NCBI GenBank assembly: GCA_037178975.1
Contig: JASJZH010000005.1
Span: forward strand, 6,696,001-6,760,000
Source: Oscheius tipulae
Lineage: Eukaryota; Nematoda; Chromadorea; Rhabditida; Rhabditidae
Length of the DNA stretch: 64,000 nt
Direction of reading: 5' to 3'
The notes under the pieces were generated by a model, which did no database searches, was not told the origin of the DNA, and was given only the letters and a program-made list of their open reading frames with translations. Each line of letters opens with the position of its first letter. Positions within the stretch are counted from its first letter, which is position 1. Below are positions 59,326-64,000 of this stretch, piece by piece. Made by a program: the position numbers and the translations under genes.

Positions 59326-60368
59326 AGAAGAAACAGGTCCACCTCCATCTATTACGGGTCATCTAGTCAAGAGAGAAAATATCAGATTTCTATTTACCAG
59401 ATCTCAGAATAAACCGTTCATCTGTACAGTAGTCTTGTACTTTCACTGACATTTTCCCAACCAAAATGACTCGTCGCCCTGTGCCCTTTTTGGAGCGATG
59501 AGCTGGCGGCATGGGAACGCGACGGACAGTCGGAGGGAGAGAGTTCAGGCCGAGATAGGAAAAAAAATGCAACAAAAGAGGGAGAGAAAGTTGAAATAAA
59601 CTATAATCTTTCGAGTTCTACTCTCGGTGGTTAATCTCTGCAGCAATGCAGCAACCTCTGATAAACTGGTCGGATAAATAGTGGGTATTTATTCGGAGGT
59701 TGTCGAGAATAACTACCCTGTACAAACTGACAAGCCTTGAGATTACTCTAATCCTTTTTCACTTCGTTTTCAAGCGTAAGTTCAGCTACAATGAACGCAT
59801 ACGCACCGTCTTGACGCATTCAGAATATTGTACTAGTAACGGTCTCTCGATGCTGTCGAACAAATTCAAACTCTGCAGTTAGGCTGTCATGTGAGAGTTC
59901 TTCTTAAACTGTGCGCACAGCATCACAGTATACAAAACTGTTTAGCCAGTTGTTCCAACTTTTGGCTACTTTCGTGCTATCTAACTATATCAGCAGCCTT
60001 TACTTTTCTAAGCAGGGGTTATAGACCAAAGTCACGTGTTAGATTGACGTAGATCAACCTGCTCGTGGAGTATTCGAAAACGCATCTCTTTCAAACATGC
60101 TATTGCTAAACGTAGCCAGAACCTGACATCAACATGATAGACGGACAGATATAACTCGTTCTCTTTTCACCTTTCGGGCAGCCGAGCCACTCTTCTGTTT
60201 GACTCCGCAACGAATTGGGCCCTCTCTTTATGTCTGCTGCGCTGACTTTTTATGCCAATCCGCCTCTTCTACTCATAACACCCTCTCTATTATTTACCCA
60301 TCTCGATGGGTGTCAACAGACGCGAGACCTAGAAAAGGCCTGCGGCGAGTCCAGTCCCCCTGGTGGCG
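59326..60368. other. Intergenic spacer
   Basis: No gene seen. AATAAA near 59408 probably serves RYK. Confidence 0.6.
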
Positions 60369-61310
60369 ATGAGAATGCTCCGATCAGCCGGTATTGCCGT
60401 CGTCGCGTTGCTCGCTGTGAGTCCTACTTCTGCTCTGAACCCTGAAAAGTTTAGGTCATTTCCGCAGCAGACCCTCCACAAGGTTTTACCTCAGTCCCCC
60501 AGTGTCGCTGTCCGGATGTGGAAGCCTGTTCTGCCGAGATCTCTGCGAAAACCGAAGTCTGCAAGTCAAAGTATTTTGTCTCATTTCTGAAGATTCACAT
60601 GTCCTTCAGCGCTCAATGTGTAGCGATCTTGGCCAAGATTGGAGACAGCGGCAAGATCCGCCAATGTCTGGACAATGACCAGGCAGAAATGCAAAAGCTA
60701 GAGACCTGTGCCAAGAAGAAGCTTAATGGAGAGTTGGGATGTACGAACGATGCTCAGCCACAGAATCTGACCATTCCTCTTATTCCAGTAGTCGAAGTGC
60801 CCTCGCTCAATGCTGAAGAAGCTCCTCAGGTGAGATTTCCAATCCAGCCCACTTCCAAATTCATAATCGGCCAATTTTCGTTTTCAGCTGGCAGAGCGGT
60901 TGTTTCCGAATTAGTAGAGAGGTATTGGAGTGGATAAGACACTATTAAATAATTCGTCTCGGAGCTGTATCAGTTTCTGCGAGGCTCAAAACATATACAC
61001 CAGTCACATAATAACATTCTTTCAGGCAGCCATTCCTCAAGGCTCTCCACAGGGACCTCCGGAACTGACCCAGTACCTCATGTGCGTCGATCAATGCAGT
61101 ATGGCCGACATGGAAGTAATTCCTGGAAAGAGGAAGAAACGCAGTCCCGTCGCATGTGCCTTCAAGTTGAAATGTGCTCTTCAGCCTCCTAACGAAAAGA
61201 TCCAACGTGCATATACTGACTGTGAGAAAGAGCTCAAGATGGATCCTCAGCAGAGAATGAAGACCTCCTGCAACTGTTTGAAAGCAGCAGGTGTTGCTGT
61301 CCAATGCTAA
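60369..61310 (+). CDS. Secreted cysteine-rich protein
   Basis: Four exons 60369-60416, 60503-60570, 60610-60829, 61026-61310 in phase; 206 aa. The first exon is a signal peptide (MRMLRSAGIAVVALLA). The mature part has two Cys-containing helical-looking halves (CPDVEACSAEISAKTEVC, CVAILAKIGDSGKIRQC, and LMCVDQCSMADMEV, ACAFKLKCALQPP, CNCLKAAGVAVQC) joined by a Pro-rich linker. A dibasic site (GKRKKRS, near 61135) suggests furin-type cleavage between them. Family not recognised; resembles worm-specific secreted Cys-rich proteins in general style. AATAAA lies at about 61322. Confidence 0.75.
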
Positions 61311-61372
61311 TTATTCTTTGTAAATAAATCAATTTCACTACTTCTAAAGAAAAATGTAACAACTTGTACAGA

Positions 61373-61924
61373 CTAAATGCCGAACATCTCGCCGACTTTC
61401 TTGCGATCCTGATTGACATATCTGCTGTTGACCCTCAACGCCTCCTGCTGTTTCTTCACTTTCTCGAGCTCTTGCAGCTCTTTGTTATCCTTGAACATGT
61501 CCGGGAATTCGTAGAAGAATTCTTTTTTCTGTATATATTTTTATGAAAAATAAGTGCAGAACCTACCATGAAAACGTAGGCAAACTTTTTGTCCTCTTCT
61601 TTCCACATGGCCTTTTTGTACTGATGATCGAGGGACGAAGTCCACGTGATATCACCCATCTGGACCTCTGTCCGGACGTCTCTGACTGGGAAATTGTAGA
61701 TTTTCGTCAAATACTCCCGAATATCATGCTTCGACATTCTAAAGACCTTGTTAGTTGACAATAAGAGATATTTACCTAGGATCAACTTCAAATTTAACAC
61801 AATTTCTGGGCAATTTGTTGCGTCCGACCTTCGGTGCTTCCACGGCGGCCATCCAAAAATCGGGAAGAAAGACCCGTCGTTGGGGATTTCCCGGCTGCCA
61901 GAGTCGGGCCAATCTTGATGTCAT
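61373..61924 (-). CDS. mrpl-23: Mitochondrial ribosomal protein L23 (uL23m)
   Basis: ATG 61924 (MTSRLARLWQPGNPQRRVF, mitochondrial-type basic start), exon joint VDPR|MSKHDIREYLTKIYNFPV, then VRTEVQMGDITW, DKKFAYVFM and a charged tail ending FGI at TAG 61373. The RLWxPGNPQRRVFLPDFW start and EYLxKIYNxPVxxVRT core are uL23m signatures. Two short introns (61787-61751 region and 61565-61534 region). A TTTTTCATCAG acceptor touches the start (1 nt before ATG), suggesting trans-splicing. Lies 139 bp downstream of NCBP2 on the same strand. Confidence 0.92.
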
Positions 61925-62063
61925 TCTGATGAAAAATGTGGATAAACTTGGAGATTTGAAGATAAGACTCGATGATACGAGAGAGAGCAAGTATAATTAT
62001 TGAGATCACAGTTTATCTCGCAAAAGAATTGAAAATTTGACATAAATAAGACCCATCGTTACA

Positions 62064-62701
62064 TTATTCGTCCATATTTCCTTGTCTGGCAGCCATGGCC
62101 TTGTTCCATCCGCCTCTGCCGGCGTCATAGTCTTTTCGGTACTCGTCACGAACCTCAAGATCATTGTTGGAGAGAAGAAACTGAGTAAAAGCACCTGTCC
62201 TCCATGTTTTCCACGCCCAAATTGCCGGCCTTCCTGGAATCCGGCGTCCCAATCCGCACGAATCGTTCGGTCGTCAAGACGAGTTCCGTTGACACAGCGA
62301 ACTGCTAATTCGGCGTCCTCACGAGTATAATATCTGGAAAGCTCTTGTTTGAAGGAAAAAGGACTCACTCAACGAAGCAGAAACCACACGGCGTCTTTTT
62401 GAACCTGTCCAGACCCATAATCACACGACGCACATCTCCAGCTCGACCAAAAAGCTCATAAACCTGGTAATTGTGGTTGTTGAGAGAGAAAACTGATTCA
62501 AACCTGGTCTTCTCGAGTGTAATAGGACAGATTTCCAACGTATAGTGTGGTTGAATTTCGAAGAGCGCTTTCCTGGTCTTTTAGCGAACCCTGAAGTCAT
62601 TTTTACCATAAAAGACTGCAAGCGAGATTAACCTGATACCTCTGATCGCGATAAGCACTGATATTTCTGTTTCCTCGTTGACGAGGGTCGAAAGTGGCCA
62701 T
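62064..62701 (-). CDS. ncbp-2: Nuclear cap-binding protein subunit 2 (CBP20)
   Basis: Binds the m7G cap of new transcripts together with CBP80. Five exons from ATG 62701 ([20 protein letters not shown]) to TAA 62064. RRM with RNP2 ([13 protein letters not shown]) and RNP1 ([13 protein letters not shown]), preceded by the Tyr that stacks on the cap (SAYRD region), and the conserved tail ([34 protein letters not shown]). Normal length for the family. Confidence 0.96.
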
Positions 62702-63275
62702 TTTATCTTAATAATGGAGACATTACAAGCCATTAGAAAAGAGGAAAAAGCTAGAGATAAACGAAAAGAAAGAAAAATTCGTTCTGTTTTTAAAGGTCGG
62801 GATAGGCAAATAGGGCGCACTTTTGAACATTTAACAATTTATCGCCTATATATTTGCTATATGGCTATGACAAAAAGGCAGGATACAAAAGTCAGAAAGC
62901 ATGAAGAGCAAAAAGAGTAAAGACGATCGTTCTAACTTCCTCAAACAGCTACCGTAATCTATCCATACAGTGCGACAACTCCCGCTTGGTAATTGTGTTT
63001 GTTCCAACACGAAACTTCGTGTAAAATGCAAAAGTGTCAGTGATGGAAAAGAATTCTGCTCAATGACAACGATTCGAAACCTAAGAAAGACTTTATCGGG
63101 ACGCCTCGACGCGAACCCCAACTTGACTCTTTCACACCATATTGTATGATAAAAGTCTTTAAAATAATTTAATCTCCAACAACACAATAAGAGGCTACAG
63201 TAACATCAGATATCCGTTTGCGAAACCCAGAGAAATGTGACTAAGTCCAATAAATGAGACAAGACTTCTTCAAAA
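62702..63275. other. Spacer between UGGT and NCBP2
   Basis: No gene supported; contains the promoter or outron of NCBP2. Confidence 0.55.
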
Positions 63276-64000
63276 TCAGAGCTCGATGTGACTGTCCTTC
63301 TTCTTGGTCTCCCCAGCCAAGAGTTTCTTGATCTCCTGGTCGTAGCCATCCCATTCAGTGACAATTCGAGAGGCCGAATCCAGTTTGGGCTCTTTTGTTT
63401 GAGGGTTATTGCACTTTAAAAGGGTTTAGCATGGATTGCACACGAAAACCTACGAGATCGATCGTTTTGGCTGACTTTTTGCTGGCGTCGTCACACCAGG
63501 TCTCACACCAGAGCCATTCCTGTGGCAGAGACTTGATCTTGACCTGATGGATCATGTTGTTGGGTAGATCCTGATCGAGGTTGGCCAGACTGTTCGGGTC
63601 GCTGCTCAAGCCTTGGTACTGACCGCGAAGACGATCTCCGGCCGCCACCTGACGGAATTTTTGGAGATCGATCACGTAGAGAGCACTGATGTGGTACTTG
63701 CGACCGGCCAGATGGTTGGCCCAGTAGCCCGTCTTCCAGAAACGGAATCCGTCCATCTCCTTGCGACTCTCGCAGAACGGCACGTATCTGAAATAGTGAT
63801 TGTTTCGACATTTGGAAACTTTTTAGTAACCCTGTAAACTACCAGGCTAAAAGATCGGTAGTCACAAAACCTTATAACGACCAAACTGAACGAAAGTTGA
63901 AGAAAGAACGAACCCGTAAGGAGCTCCTTCGAGATCGAACTCCATCAGTTCCATGAGGTCGGCCCGGACTATCTGATCGGCATCTACGAAGATAATCTTC
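63276..64000 (-). CDS. uggt-1: UDP-glucose:glycoprotein glucosyltransferase, C-terminal part
   Basis: ER folding sensor that re-glucosylates misfolded N-glycoproteins. The window holds the end of the GT24 catalytic domain: [15 protein letters not shown] (the metal-binding DxD region), [49 protein letters not shown], and a C-terminal HIEL, a KDEL-type ER-retention signal. Introns in phase, the last one interrupting KTIDL|CNNPQTK. The gene continues to the right, 5' end outside. Confidence 0.96.

Noticed and set aside
62716-62920. Charged open frame on + starting 14 bp from the NCBP2 start
   Set aside because: Lys/Arg/Glu-rich and without any splice or start context; more likely the promoter of NCBP2.
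1-64000. CRISPR arrays, tRNA/rRNA genes, integrated viral or transposase genes
   Set aside because: No regularly spaced repeats, no tRNA A/B-box pair, and no transposase, integrase or reverse-transcriptase motifs were recognised by eye.

Overview
The window reads as a gene-dense stretch of a nematode chromosome, not a microbial genome. Coding regions are broken by many very short introns (mostly 35-60 nt) with TTTTCAG/TTTCAG acceptors. Several genes carry a splice acceptor a few bases before the ATG, which suggests spliced-leader trans-splicing. Most recognisable proteins are closest to worm families: jitterbug/FLN-2-type filamin, GAP-2 RasGAP, PRL phosphatase, LIN-18/RYK, UGGT and a worm-style MRPL23. 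All gene models were spliced by eye from donor/acceptor signals and reading phase; no search was run.

Left part (1-28.1 kb). The 3' part of a filamin gene (+) runs tail-to-tail into one very large RasGAP gene (-, 7335-28099) of the SynGAP/DAB2IP/GAP-2 family. Its 17-exon long form keeps phase throughout (1121 aa). At least eight or nine further possible first exons lie in its introns, and each ends in exactly the phase its acceptor exon needs. This multi-start design is the most striking feature here.

Middle (28-46 kb). A possible membrane-protein gene with an in-frame stop (-), a metallo-beta-lactamase-fold gene with altered metal ligands (+), a cholesterol-25-hydroxylase-like di-iron enzyme (+), a secreted low-complexity Gly/Thr/Gln/Tyr-rich protein (-), an SLC17-type transporter (+), and a run of minus-strand genes: two sharing a C-terminal module, one F-box-like, and the prenylated phosphatase PRL. 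Neighbouring convergent genes have stop codons only 24-62 bp apart.

Right part (46-64 kb). A gene-poor stretch holds F-box-like fragments and a broken TTBK-type kinase relic. Strand composition flips near 52.8 kb, which suggests a divergent promoter region between PRL (-) and RYK (+). Then come RYK (596 aa, pseudokinase, two possible GC-AG introns), a secreted Cys-rich protein (+), and a minus-strand set UGGT > NCBP2 (CBP20) > MRPL23; the last two are close enough to be an operon.

From memory, the C. elegans relatives of filamin-2, gap-2, prl-1, lin-18 and uggt-1 are all X-linked, so the block may come from an ancestral X-type linkage group.
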